From Geodermatophilus obscurus (GTDB lineage Bacteria > Actinomycetota > Actinomycetes > Mycobacteriales > Geodermatophilaceae): a stretch of DNA of 64,000 bases. Both the position numbers and the translations under genes were made by a program. Shown here piece by piece: positions 17,910-26,476 of the stretch (positions are counted from its first letter, which is position 1; each line of letters begins with the position of its first letter). The notes beneath the pieces were generated by a model. That model did not search any database. It had not been told where the DNA came from and worked only from the letters and a program-made list of their open reading frames with translations. The DNA lies in contig NZ_FRDM01000021.1 in assembly GCF_900143215.1 (NCBI RefSeq), positions 1 to 64,000 of the forward strand, read 5' to 3'.

Positions 17910-18377
17910 CTACTGCTGACGCAGGGTGAACCACCCGACCCGGCGCTTCCACAACCAGACGACGCCGAGGTACAGGCCCGGAGCGACGAGACGGACCTCG
18001 TCGCGGACCATCCGCGCCACGATGGACGTCCTCGAGTAGTCGATGAGGACGCAGTCCCGGTCGTCGACCCAGCTGCGGTCGTGGGACAGCAGGGCACGGA
18101 TCGTCCGCATGCGCAGCGGCCCGATCAGGTTCTGCAGCGACCTGCCCGAGGGCTCCGTCTCCTTGCCCTGCCAGACCACGAGGTGCACGAGCCAGGCCAG
18201 GAGACCGCAGGCAGGGGTTCCCGGGAACAGCAACCCCGTCCCGGGCAGGCGTCCGTGCGGGATGTCCCCCGCGGGACTGCTCCGGAACAGCAGGTCCAGT
18301 TCCCGGTTGTCCATGCGCTGCAGCGCCCGCTCGTCGAGGACGTCGTCCCGGACGGCGGTGACGTGTCGGAAGACCAC
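17910..18377 (-). CDS. Small conserved protein, first gene of the peroxidase operon
   Basis: A 155-residue protein. I choose the GTG at 18377 because GGAGG lies five bases upstream; a longer frame to 18431 lacks such a site. It has LFRSSPAGDIPHGRLPGTG, IDYSRTSIVARMVRDEVR and the ending APGLYLGVVWLWKRRVGWFT, a beta-strand-rich pattern seen in uncharacterised actinobacterial proteins near catalase-like genes. Function unknown. A SARP-type promoter site lies at 18546-18577, so it leads the operon 18377 to 9292. Confidence 0.7.
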   Translation of the reverse strand: MVFRHVTAVRDDVLDERALQRMDNRELDLLFRSSPAGDIPHGRLPGTGLLFPGTPACGLLAWLVHLVVWQGKETEPSGRSLQNLIGPLRMRTIRALLSHDRSWVDDRDCVLIDYSRTSIVARMVRDEVRLVAPGLYLGVVWLWKRRVGWFTLRQQ

Positions 18378-18545
18378 GGGAGCCTCCAGCGGCAGAGGTG
18401 GCGGGGTGCGGGACGGCGGCCCCCCCGTCATCGCCGCCCGTCGCCGAGATCGCCACGAGGGTCACGACGGGGGCGACGGACACGGGAGCCCGCGTCGCGG
18501 AACAGCTCGGCATGGCACCCCCTGGGTCCGACGACGTCACGACCC

Positions 18546-18577
18546 AGGTTGCGGTTCCGGCGTCACCGGAACGTCAC
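18546..18577 (-). promoter_or_regulatory. SARP-type operator/promoter of the catalase-DyP-peroxidase operon
   Basis: Reverse strand: GTGACG-TTCCG-GTGACG (18577-18561), then 9 bp, then CAACCT (18551-18546) as the -10. The spacing between repeats is exactly 11 bp. The predicted transcript start is near 18540, about 160 bp before the first gene. Confidence 0.7.
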
Positions 18578-18682
18578 CGGTCCCGTTGCGGAGGCCCGTG
18601 TCCTCGCCCCGCGTGACGGACGCCTGGTCGGGGCACGGGCCACCGGCCTGCGGATGACCGGAGTGCAGCGCCCTCCTGCAGG

Positions 18683-19021
18683 TCACCGGTCGGCCGGCCG
18701 GGACGGCACCCGGCGAAAGGTCACCCGGTCGTCGCCGGCGGAGAGGGTGAGCAACCCGCCCGTGAGGCTCGCCGAGTACGTCACCCCGCGATCGTCCGCC
18801 GTCCGGATGCGCACCGACCCGTCGCGCAGGACGTCGAACGACGCCTCGTCCCAGACCGGCCGGCGCACCCCGTCGCCGACTGCGCAGTACGTGCGGTCCG
18901 CGAAGAACTCGATCTCCTGCGGAAAGGGAGTCGTCGACCCGCCGTCGTCGACCCTGCTCCACGTCCCGACCAGGTCGCCGAGGGTGACGCCGGTGCCGCT
19001 CACGAGGGGAGTCTGTGCCAT
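18683..19021 (-). CDS. Small lipocalin-like beta-rich protein
   Basis: 112 residues; ATG 11 bp after the stop of the metzincin gene. GDLVGTWSRVDDG followed by FFADRTYCAVGD and alternating hydrophobic strands (VTYSASLTGGLLTLSAGDDR) is the GTW-plus-strands pattern of small lipocalin-like or DUF5640-like domains. No signal peptide. It is the last gene of the tyrosinase operon. It may bind a hydrophobic ligand or the neighbouring protease, but this is speculative. Confidence 0.65.
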   Translation of the reverse strand: MAQTPLVSGTGVTLGDLVGTWSRVDDGGSTTPFPQEIEFFADRTYCAVGDGVRRPVWDEASFDVLRDGSVRIRTADDRGVTYSASLTGGLLTLSAGDDRVTFRRVPSRPADR

Positions 19022-19031
19022 CCGGCGCCGT

Positions 19032-21212
19032 TCACCGTGGCCGTCCCCCCTCGTCCATCCGCCGACGAGCGGCCGCGGCGAGCTTCCGCAGCGACCCGGT
19101 GTCCGGCGCGTCGTCCGTCCCGGTCACCTCCCCGTGCCGGATCGCCTCCTCGCGCACTCCGTATCGCGCCTCGACGCGGTCGAGCGCCTCGACGGCGCGG
19201 CGGCGCTCGGCGGAGCTCACGACCACGTCATCGCCGGCGAGCCGCTCGAGCGCCCGCCGGGACGGCTCGTCGGCCGTCGCCCTGCTCCGGAGTGCGCGCT
19301 TCGCGTCGAGCCATGCGTAGTGGGGGCCCAGCGTCGGGTCCGACGCGGCCTGCTCGATCGCCGCGAAGCCGTTCCCGACGTCGGCGGTCGCGGCGATGGC
19401 CAGCAGGGTGTCGGGGGTCGACAGGATCCCGTACGCGGCCCGCTCCTGCTCGCCCGAGGTCGCCGCCGTCACGAGCAGGGTGGCCGAGCCGCTGAGCGCA
19501 CGCGGCGTGCCGCCCTCGTCCCAGCGGACCTCCACGACGATGCGGTGCAGCCCGGCGCTGGGGAGGAGCGCGCCCTGCGGTCCGTGCGTGACGGTCGCCG
19601 CGGAGGACAACCGCTCGCCCGGCTCCAGTGAGCGCAGGGGCTGGCTCTCGACGCACGGGACGAGCGGGAGGAACGTCCGCACCGTCCCCGCCGGGTCGAT
19701 CACCTTCCCCCGCACGGTGCCTCCCCGCAGGCCGAGTGACGCAGGCACGAGCACCGGCGCCGTCGACTCGTTGACCAGCGCGAACTCGACGCGCGCCGGT
19801 GCGCCCAGGGGCAGCAGCTCCTCGACGGGACACACCTCGAGCCGCAACCCCGGGGGCCGCTCGACCAGGTCGTCAGCAGCGATCGGTGCCACCGAGTAGT
19901 CCTCGCCGAACTGGATGCCGCCGGGACGCACCCACACGTCCGGCATGTGACGGAGCCGCTTCTCGTCGTCCGGGTGGAACGCCCACCGGATGTTCTGCGG
20001 GAACGGGCGCCCGGCGTGCGCCCGTCGGGCGATCACGTCCGTCGTGTTCATGAAGCCGTTGTCCGACGCGTTGTGGTACAGCCCCATGGCGTGGCCGAGT
20101 TCGTGGACGGCGGTCCGGAAGTAGGTGGGCAGGTCGTCGCCGAACCGCGTCCCCCTGAGGGGGCCCCAGCTGGGGTCGTCCTGCTCGTACACCCAGTCGC
20201 AGGCGATCCCGACACCCTCCCGGGCCGTGCCGTTCAGGTCGACGGCGGAGCTGTCGTACATGATGCCCCGCTCGGTCTCGTCGAGGCGCCGCACGCACAG
20301 CAGGTGGTAGCGCCACTCCACGTCGAGCAGAGCCTCCCGTCGGTCGCGGTACTCGAGCATGGCCGCGTGCATCTCGGCGTCGCCCCACGACTCGCCGCTC
20401 GGCTCGGCGACCGTGTCGTCGCTCTCCACGACGGTCAGGTCCCAGCCCACCGGCTCGAACACCTGCCGCCAGCCGTATCCGTCCGAGCCGTTGGTCCTCG
20501 GCGCCACACCTCCCGGGACCCGGTCGACCTCCAGGGTGGAGCGGCGCAGGAAGGGGGAGACCCACCCGAGCGAGAGCGTCCCGGTCACCGCGCCCGCCGC
20601 GTTCTCGACGTCACCGGTCAGGTAGTCGGCGCCGGACGGGAAGCCCGATGGCGCGGTCGTCCACGACAGCTGGACCGTCGAGACGCCCTCGTTGGTCCAC
20701 GCGGTGATCGCCGCGTTGAACCGGAAGAGCTCGAACGTCAGGGTGAAGCTCTCCTGTGCGCCGGGGGAGTCCGACACCCTCGTCACGCGCACGTAGTACC
20801 GGTAGTCGGCGCGGGGGAGGACCGGGATGCCGTCGGCCGGGTCCGGCTCACCTGCGGCGTCCGCCGGGCGGCCGCTGGACACGTGACGGAGGTACAGGTC
20901 GCCGCTGACGGTGAGGGTCGTCCCCACGCGCTGCACCCGGAGCGATCCCAGGTAGTAGACCGCGCCGGGGCGGGTCGATGAGGTCTGGAGGGGGGTGTAG
21001 CGCATGTAGTAGCAGCCACCCCGCAGCGTGCGGGTCGGCGTGATCGGTCCGCTGTCGCTCGTGTCGCCCAGGCCGGCGCGGTAGTCGCGCGCCAGGAACG
21101 GGAGCCCGTCCGGCAGCGGGGGCGGCGGTCCGTGGGGGTCCGGCACGCGGCCGGCGTCGACGGAGTAGGCGGCGGCACCGCCGGCCAACGAGCGGGGAGA
21201 GGGAGCGGTCAT
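19032..21212 (-). CDS. Metzincin-type zinc metalloprotease
   Basis: A 726-residue protein. The ATG at 21212 follows AGGTGG; a GTG at 21221 is an alternative. HELGHAMGLYH near residue 368 is a full HExxHxxGxxH zinc site and FMNTTDV downstream is a likely Met-turn, so this is a metzincin. About 360 residues precede the site and about 340 follow; the C-terminal part has beta-sandwich strands (ARVEFALVNESTAPVLVPAS) and a helical Arg-rich tail. No signal peptide or propeptide Cys-switch is visible. It belongs to the operon led by tyrosinase. Confidence 0.85.
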   Translation of the reverse strand: MTAPSPRSLAGGAAAYSVDAGRVPDPHGPPPPLPDGLPFLARDYRAGLGDTSDSGPITPTRTLRGGCYYMRYTPLQTSSTRPGAVYYLGSLRVQRVGTTLTVSGDLYLRHVSSGRPADAAGEPDPADGIPVLPRADYRYYVRVTRVSDSPGAQESFTLTFELFRFNAAITAWTNEGVSTVQLSWTTAPSGFPSGADYLTGDVENAAGAVTGTLSLGWVSPFLRRSTLEVDRVPGGVAPRTNGSDGYGWRQVFEPVGWDLTVVESDDTVAEPSGESWGDAEMHAAMLEYRDRREALLDVEWRYHLLCVRRLDETERGIMYDSSAVDLNGTAREGVGIACDWVYEQDDPSWGPLRGTRFGDDLPTYFRTAVHELGHAMGLYHNASDNGFMNTTDVIARRAHAGRPFPQNIRWAFHPDDEKRLRHMPDVWVRPGGIQFGEDYSVAPIAADDLVERPPGLRLEVCPVEELLPLGAPARVEFALVNESTAPVLVPASLGLRGGTVRGKVIDPAGTVRTFLPLVPCVESQPLRSLEPGERLSSAATVTHGPQGALLPSAGLHRIVVEVRWDEGGTPRALSGSATLLVTAATSGEQERAAYGILSTPDTLLAIAATADVGNGFAAIEQAASDPTLGPHYAWLDAKRALRSRATADEPSRRALERLAGDDVVVSSAERRRAVEALDRVEARYGVREEAIRHGEVTGTDDAPDTGSLRKLAAAARRRMDEGGRPR

Positions 21213-21308
21213 GGCATCCACCTGGAACGGGACGGGACCGCGCGGTCGGTGCGCGGCACGGGCGGGGAACGGTCGGCGTCGGCGGGCGGTCGGACGCCGG
21301 CGTCGGGA

Positions 21309-22067
21309 TCAGCCCGGAGCGACGACTCCGGGGAGCAACCAGAGGCCGACGGCGGCGAGGAGCAGCACGGGGACGGGGTCCCGCCACGCGCGCGGGTGCG
21401 CCGCCTCCCACCAGGCGGCGACGGAGCCGCCGACCATGAGCACCACGCCGTGGCCGACGACCATCGCAGCCATCACCGGGACGCACAGCAGTGCGCAGCG
21501 ACGCCACACCACGGCACCGGCGACCGATGCCGACGCCAGGCCGCGGACGCCACCCGGAGCGATCGCCGGCAGCCTGGAGCACCGCCACAGCAGCCGGGTC
21601 CGCCAGGCCGAGCGGTTCCACAGCACCGCGGCGGCCACCCAGCCGAGCTGCCATCCTCCGCTGCCCGCCGGTACCGCGAGGGCGTGCGCGACGGAGGCGA
21701 CGGCCAGGCCGACGGCCAGCCAGAGCACGGTCACCGTGGCCAGGCACGTCGCCACGAGCCGGACGCGCCACCCTGGGAAGGCCGCCCGCCCCACGGCGGA
21801 CAGGGCCGGCACGGCCAGCGGCCACATCATCGCGGCGACCATGACCGACCACCCGAGGACCCAGGTCCCGGTCCACGGATCGAGGGCCGCCACGCCGTGG
21901 TGGTGCACGTGCCCCGTCGCCGCCGCGCCCCCGACCCGCGTGGCCGCCAGCGCCTCCACGGTCAGCACCACCCAGGCGACGAGGGAGCCGGCCAGCACCC
22001 ACGTCGCCGGAGGCGGCAGGGGGATCCGGACGGGACGAACCCACCGGACCGCCTGGTCGAGGGTCAC
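21309..22067 (-). CDS. DUF2182 integral membrane protein
   Basis: 252 residues. Its GTG overlaps the tyrosinase stop (GTGA), so it is translationally coupled. There are about seven hydrophobic segments; WSVMVAAMMWPLAVPALSAV is the DUF2182 signature (predicted metal-binding membrane protein), and a HVHHHG cluster near residue 55 could bind metal. Coupling to a copper enzyme suggests a role in copper handling for tyrosinase, which is an inference from context. Confidence 0.85.
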   Translation of the reverse strand: MTLDQAVRWVRPVRIPLPPPATWVLAGSLVAWVVLTVEALAATRVGGAAATGHVHHHGVAALDPWTGTWVLGWSVMVAAMMWPLAVPALSAVGRAAFPGWRVRLVATCLATVTVLWLAVGLAVASVAHALAVPAGSGGWQLGWVAAAVLWNRSAWRTRLLWRCSRLPAIAPGGVRGLASASVAGAVVWRRCALLCVPVMAAMVVGHGVVLMVGGSVAAWWEAAHPRAWRDPVPVLLLAAVGLWLLPGVVAPG

Positions 22068-23449
22068 GGCGTCTGCAGGTAGACCGTGACCTGGCGGACG
22101 TGGATGGACCTGTCCTCGTCGTCGGCGGAGTCGGCAGCCCCCTCGTCCGGGACGACCCGGACCGACAGCCGGCCACCGGACCAGCCCTCGGCCAGCAGGT
22201 CGGGCAGCACCGACGAGAGGTCGACGACGTAGCTGCGCTCCTCGGTCTCGGGTGTCCCGGCGAGCCCGAAGGTGGAGAAGCGTCCCGCGCGGTGCGCCTG
22301 GGCGTCGGGGGTCGCGCGGACCTCCACCGCGTAGGCCTGGTGCGGCGCCATGGCGCTCACCCCGGCGAGCTCGACCAGCAGCCCGGCGGGGGAGGCGTCC
22401 GGGAGCAGCCGGGCTCCGCGCTCGAGGGGGACGTCGCGTTCCTCCCCCGATGTCAGTCCGAACGTCGCTGCGACCGGCAACCACGTGGGTTCGGTGTCGT
22501 CCACCGCCATCTCCCTGCCCGCCCGGACGGCCCCGCGCCGCTCCTCGACCGCCGCGGCGAGGTCGTCCGGCAGCGTGGCCGACTCGTAGACGTAGTCGAG
22601 GGCACGGGTGTCCTCGACGTCGTCCATGGTGTACGTCGCCGGGGAGCCGGCCGCGCCGAACGCGAACGTGGCCGATCGCCACTGGACGACGAGCAACCGG
22701 GGCGCCCCGCCGGGATCGGTGAGCTCGATCGACCCGGGCAGCCCGCGCCAGACCTCCCACAGCCGGTCGATGTTCGCGTGGTGCAGCCAGAAGACGGGAT
22801 CCCGTGCGGCCGTCGTCGTGCTGCCCATCAGGCCGTTCCGGCCCGCGATGCCGCCGTGGACGAAGTTGTGCGGGCGCATCTCGACGGTGGTCGCCCCGTC
22901 GAACCCCACCCGGTCCGTCCCACCGAAACCGAACGCCGGGAACCGCCGGACGTATCGGGTGTGGGCCATCGCATCGACGATGCCGACGTCGTCGCGGGGG
23001 ATGGGCGCGGCGCTCCGCTGGGGTCGGTACAGCGGATTGGGCACGGCCTGCCCGTCGACGGTGCGGGTCTCGACGCTGAACTCGACCGGGATCGTCCGGT
23101 CGGCCGTGTCCCCGGGCACCGAGTAGTCCCAGTAGGGGAGCCGCCACTCCTCGTCGCCGGTGAGTTCCCGGATCGTCGCCTCGAACCAGGCGAGGTACGC
23201 GCGGTGCCAGGGGAGGAACGCCCACGACGCGTGCGCGCACTGGTTCCACAGCGGTCGCGGCCGGGTGCCCGTCGGGATGCCGTGGGTGTTCGCGGCCCAC
23301 AGCCACGAGCGCGGGTCGTCCTCGCCGAGCTGGTCCATCAGCCGGACCCCGTGGGCGTAGGTGTCGAGCACCGGGTGCCACTCCTGCGTCCGGGCCTTGG
23401 CCGCGTCCGCCAACGTCAGGGCGGCCACGTCGCGTCGGGTGCGGATCAT
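22064..23449 (-). CDS. Tyrosinase (type 3 copper) with C-terminal beta domain
   Basis: A 461-residue protein; ATG preceded by GGAGG. CuA ligands: His56 (NTHG), His73 and His82 (HASWAFLPWHRAYLAWFE); CuB ligands: His194 and His198 (HNFVHGG) and His224 (DPVFWLHHANIDRLW). All six His of the dinuclear copper site appear present. Residues about 320-461 form a C-terminal domain like that of plant polyphenol oxidases, which shields the site until removed. The enzyme hydroxylates monophenols and oxidises catechols to quinones. There is no twin-arginine signal and no separate MelC1-type caddie gene, although the coupled DUF2182 gene may substitute. Confidence 0.93.
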   Translation of the reverse strand: MIRTRRDVAALTLADAAKARTQEWHPVLDTYAHGVRLMDQLGEDDPRSWLWAANTHGIPTGTRPRPLWNQCAHASWAFLPWHRAYLAWFEATIRELTGDEEWRLPYWDYSVPGDTADRTIPVEFSVETRTVDGQAVPNPLYRPQRSAAPIPRDDVGIVDAMAHTRYVRRFPAFGFGGTDRVGFDGATTVEMRPHNFVHGGIAGRNGLMGSTTTAARDPVFWLHHANIDRLWEVWRGLPGSIELTDPGGAPRLLVVQWRSATFAFGAAGSPATYTMDDVEDTRALDYVYESATLPDDLAAAVEERRGAVRAGREMAVDDTEPTWLPVAATFGLTSGEERDVPLERGARLLPDASPAGLLVELAGVSAMAPHQAYAVEVRATPDAQAHRAGRFSTFGLAGTPETEERSYVVDLSSVLPDLLAEGWSGGRLSVRVVPDEGAADSADDEDRSIHVRQVTVYLQTP

Positions 23450-23512
23450 CGTCGACCTCCGTCACTGGCTCGGCGGGACGCCCCTGCCGTCGTCGGCGCC
23501 CCGGCGGAGGGG

Positions 23513-23555
23513 AGCTTGTCCGCGCGGCATCACCACGGCGTCACCGCGGCGTCAC
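23513..23555 (-). promoter_or_regulatory. SARP-type triple operator/promoter of the tyrosinase operon
   Basis: Reverse strand: GTGACG-N5-GTGACG-N5-GTGATG (23555-23528), each at 11-bp spacing, then 9 bp and CAAGCT (23518-23513) as the -10. It is divergent from the triple site at 23584-23627. Confidence 0.75.
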
Positions 23556-23583
23556 GTGCGGGCCGCCGCCGTCCGGGAGCGCC

Positions 23584-23627
23584 GTGATGCGGGGGTGATG
23601 CGGCAGTGACGGGCGGACCGCGAGCAT
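23584..23627 (+). promoter_or_regulatory. SARP-type triple operator/promoter of the M43-M14 protease operon
   Basis: GTGATG-N5-GTGATG-N5-GTGACG (23584-23611), all 11 bp apart, then 10 bp and GAGCAT (23622-23627). Together with 23513-23555 it forms a back-to-back control region. Confidence 0.75.
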
Positions 23628-23725
23628 CTCCGCCATCGCCACGAGGTGTCCCTGGACGTCCCCCTCGTGCCGGGTGGTCGCACGCCGCCCCCTCCGGGAC
23701 GTCCGGGCCGAGACGGAGGAGAGTC

Positions 23726-24622
23726 ATGGAGAAGCTGGTGATCGGGGACCGCGAGTACGACAGCCAGGAGGCATTCGTCCGCGGCGGGCGTCGCTGCGGG
23801 ACGCCGGAGCTCAACGAGTTCCAGAGGGAGCGCGTCCGCGCACACCTCCGCACCGCCCGGGCGAACGGCATGGACGCCTCCGCCGTGACGCGCCTGGAGA
23901 TCCCGGTGCACTTCCACGTGGTCCACGACGGCGCGACGGGCGCCCTGACCGACCAGGAGCTGGAGGCCCAGCTCAACGTGCTCAACGACCGGTTCAAGCC
24001 GCACGACATCGTGTTCACCCGGGCGTCGGTGGACCGCACGGACGACCCGGTGTGGTTCCGGATGACGATGAACAGCCCGGCCGAGCGGAAGGCGAAGACC
24101 GCGCTGGGCGAGGACCAGCACCGGGCGCTGAACTTCTACACCGCCGGCATCGGCGACAACTTGCTCGGGTGGGCCACGTTCCCGACCGACTTCGCGGGCG
24201 ACCCGGTCAGGGACGGCGTCGTGATGCTCTACTCGACCCTCCCGGGCGGCTCCTCGAGCCCGTACGACCTCGGCCTGACCGCCGTCCACGAGGTCGGCCA
24301 CTGGCTCGGCCTCTACCACACCTTCCAAGGTGGCTGCACGCCTCCGGGTGACGAGATCGCGGACACGCCGTTCGAGGCCAGCCCCAACTACGGGCCCGCC
24401 GACCCGACGCGCGACACGTGCCCGAACGACGGCGGTCACGACCCGACCACCAACTACATGGACTACACGGACGACGCCGGGATGACGGAGTTCTCCCCGG
24501 GTCAGGTCACCCGGATCAAGGAGCACGTCACGCTCTACCGGCCCGACCTGCTCGGCGTCGGCCTGGCCGATGCCGCGGACTCCGCGCGGGCCGGGATCGA
24601 CTTCGAGACCGGCACCTTCTGA
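23726..24622 (+). CDS. M43 (pappalysin/cytophagalysin-like) zinc metalloprotease
   Basis: 298 residues; ATG preceded by GGAGGAGAG. After an acidic N-terminal helix there is the M43 core: IPVHFHVVHDG, TFPTDFAGDPVRDGVVMLYS, the zinc motif HEVGHWLGLYHTF near residue 188 and NYMDYT as Met-turn. The product begins MEKLVIGDREYD, with no signal peptide, although M43 proteases are normally secreted. The C-terminal ending is short and without a sorting domain. First gene of a four-gene operon with a Gln-rich helical protein, an M14 carboxypeptidase and a propeptide-like protein. Confidence 0.92.
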   Translation: MEKLVIGDREYDSQEAFVRGGRRCGTPELNEFQRERVRAHLRTARANGMDASAVTRLEIPVHFHVVHDGATGALTDQELEAQLNVLNDRFKPHDIVFTRASVDRTDDPVWFRMTMNSPAERKAKTALGEDQHRALNFYTAGIGDNLLGWATFPTDFAGDPVRDGVVMLYSTLPGGSSSPYDLGLTAVHEVGHWLGLYHTFQGGCTPPGDEIADTPFEASPNYGPADPTRDTCPNDGGHDPTTNYMDYTDDAGMTEFSPGQVTRIKEHVTLYRPDLLGVGLADAADSARAGIDFETGTF

Positions 24623-24637
24623 CGGGACCGGGACGGC

Positions 24638-25264
24638 ATGGCCTACCGAGCCGGCGAGCTGCGGATCGACGACCCCGAGGCCGGAGAGCTGCGGGTGGCG
24701 GGCGACGGCTACGCCGCGGCCGGTGAGGTGGTGACCCTGCTGGTCAGCCCGGACGTCCACCTCCTCCTCGGGATGTCCGAGGAGGAGGTGACCCGGGCGG
24801 CGCAGATCGAGCGGCGCTTCCGCGAGGCCCTCAGGCAGCTGTACGCGGGAGGCGAGTGGCGCCCTCCGCACGCCGACCCTGCCGCCCGGTCGGCGCGGCA
24901 GGAGGTCGAGCGCGAGGCCGGACGACTGCTCGGGGGCGAGCGCGCCGCCCGTCTGCGCCGACTGTCGTGGCGGGTCAGGGGTGGCGACGCGCTCCTGGAC
25001 GAGGACGTGGCCGACGTCCTGCACCTCACGGCGGAGCAGCGCAGACTGCTGGCGACGGTGGCCGAGGACAACGAGCGGGAGTACGCCCGCGTGCTGGCCG
25101 AGGCCGGCGCGGTGCGGGGCCGCGGGGCGCAGCGCAGCGGCGACTCGTCCGGGCTCCAGGGCCGTGCGAGGGACGCGGACGACGCCGGGTCCGCACGGCT
25201 CCTGGAGCTGCTCACCCCGGAGCAGCGGGAGCGCTTCACGCAACTGCAGGGAGACGCCGGATGA
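24638..25264 (+). CDS. Helical protein with LTxxQ motifs, unknown function
   Basis: 208 residues, starting 15 bp after the M43 gene. The N-terminus (YRAGELRIDDPEAGELRVAG) is beta-like; the rest is charged helix. LTAEQRRLL and LTPEQRERFTQL match the LTxxQ pattern of Spy/CpxP-like periplasmic chaperones, and NEREYARVLAEAG lies between. It lacks a signal peptide, so a periplasmic role is not indicated. Its position between two proteases suggests a chaperone or inhibitor for one of them, which is inference. Confidence 0.65.
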   Translation: MAYRAGELRIDDPEAGELRVAGDGYAAAGEVVTLLVSPDVHLLLGMSEEEVTRAAQIERRFREALRQLYAGGEWRPPHADPAARSARQEVEREAGRLLGGERAARLRRLSWRVRGGDALLDEDVADVLHLTAEQRRLLATVAEDNEREYARVLAEAGAVRGRGAQRSGDSSGLQGRARDADDAGSARLLELLTPEQRERFTQLQGDAG

Positions 25265-25298
25265 GGACCGGCGTCCGTCTTCTCGTACGGAGGATCCG

Positions 25299-26435
25299 AT
25301 GGCGAGTCTGATCGCGAGGGTCACGTCCACGAGCACCAGGGCTCCGCTCGCCCGCCTGCTCACGAGCCCCCTCGGGCTGGACGTGTGGGAGGTGGGGGCG
25401 GACCACCTGGTCCTGCAGGCGGACGAGGCCCAGGCCGGCCGGCTGCAGGCCATGGGCTACGACGTCGAGCAGCTGCGGATGACCGAGCAGTACCTGTCGG
25501 CCTTCGCGACCGACGCGGCCGGGTACCACACCGTGGCGACCCTGGAGCAGGACCTGCGCCGTCTCGCCGAGGAGCACCCGGAGATCGCCGAGCTGCACGA
25601 GATCGGCCGCAGCGTCGAGGACCGGCCGCTGTGGGCGCTGCGCATCGGTGAGCGCCGCGGCAGCACCCGCAAGGTCGCGTTCCTCGGCTGCCACCACGCC
25701 CGGGAGTGGATCTCCGTGGAGGTCCCGTACCTGCTGGCCGAGCACCTGCTGCAGAACTCCTCGTCCGAGCCGGTGCAGGGCTGGCTGCAGCAGGGCGAGG
25801 TCTGGGTGGCTCCGATGGTGAACCCCGACGGGCACGAGTACACGCGTACCGAGAACCGGCTGTGGCGGAAGAACCGGCGCCGGAACCGGGACGGCAGCAT
25901 CGGCGTCGACCCCAACCGGAACTACGGCTACATGTGGGGCACGCTGGACGTGAACACCTCCAGCCACGTCCCCGCCGACGAGACGTACGTGGGCCCACGC
26001 GCCTTCTCCGAGCCGGAGGTGCGCGCGGTGCGCGACCTCGTCGCCCGGCAGCTGTTCGGCGGCGTCCTCACGTACCACAGCTACTCCCAGCTGCTCCTCT
26101 ACCCGTGGGGCTACACCTCCGAGCCCATCGAGGACGAGGCCGACCTGGGGGAGATGCGGGAGCTCGCGGAGGAGATGCACCAGTTGATCAAGGGCGTGCA
26201 CGGGACGACGTACACCCCGCAGCCGTCCTCGCAGCTGTACCCCACGGCGGGCGACACCGCCGACTGGACCTACGGCGAGTACGACGCCCCGTCGCTCACC
26301 GTGGAGCTGCGCCCGGCGTCCGCGCTCGACGGTGGGTTCGTCCTGCCGCCGGACCAGATCCAGCCCTGCTGGGAGGAGAACCGTCCCGCCGCGCTGCACT
26401 TCATCGACCACGTCCTCGGCGGGCCGGCGCGCTGA
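25299..26435 (+). CDS. M14 zinc carboxypeptidase with N-terminal propeptide-like domain
   Basis: 378 residues; ATG preceded by GGAGG. Residues 1-60 resemble a carboxypeptidase propeptide (LGLDVWEVGADHLVLQADEA... LQAMGYDVEQL). The catalytic domain has the zinc ligands HHARE near residue 135, substrate-binding DPNRNYGY near 207 and the third zinc His in TYHSYSQLLLYPWG, then the catalytic Glu in LTVELRP near 335. This is the carboxypeptidase A/B group. There is no signal peptide. The enzyme would trim C-terminal residues from peptides made by the neighbouring endoproteases. Confidence 0.93.
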   Translation: MASLIARVTSTSTRAPLARLLTSPLGLDVWEVGADHLVLQADEAQAGRLQAMGYDVEQLRMTEQYLSAFATDAAGYHTVATLEQDLRRLAEEHPEIAELHEIGRSVEDRPLWALRIGERRGSTRKVAFLGCHHAREWISVEVPYLLAEHLLQNSSSEPVQGWLQQGEVWVAPMVNPDGHEYTRTENRLWRKNRRRNRDGSIGVDPNRNYGYMWGTLDVNTSSHVPADETYVGPRAFSEPEVRAVRDLVARQLFGGVLTYHSYSQLLLYPWGYTSEPIEDEADLGEMRELAEEMHQLIKGVHGTTYTPQPSSQLYPTAGDTADWTYGEYDAPSLTVELRPASALDGGFVLPPDQIQPCWEENRPAALHFIDHVLGGPAR

Positions 26436-26476
26436 CACCCGGCGGGGACGGGGGGAGCGAGCGGAGGGAGGTCGAC

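Noticed and set aside
17803-18540. Reverse frame with a hydrophobic start (APVSVAPVVTLVAIS)
   Set aside because: It looks a little like a signal peptide near 18500, but after 40 codons it is only a frame-shifted shadow of 17910-18377.
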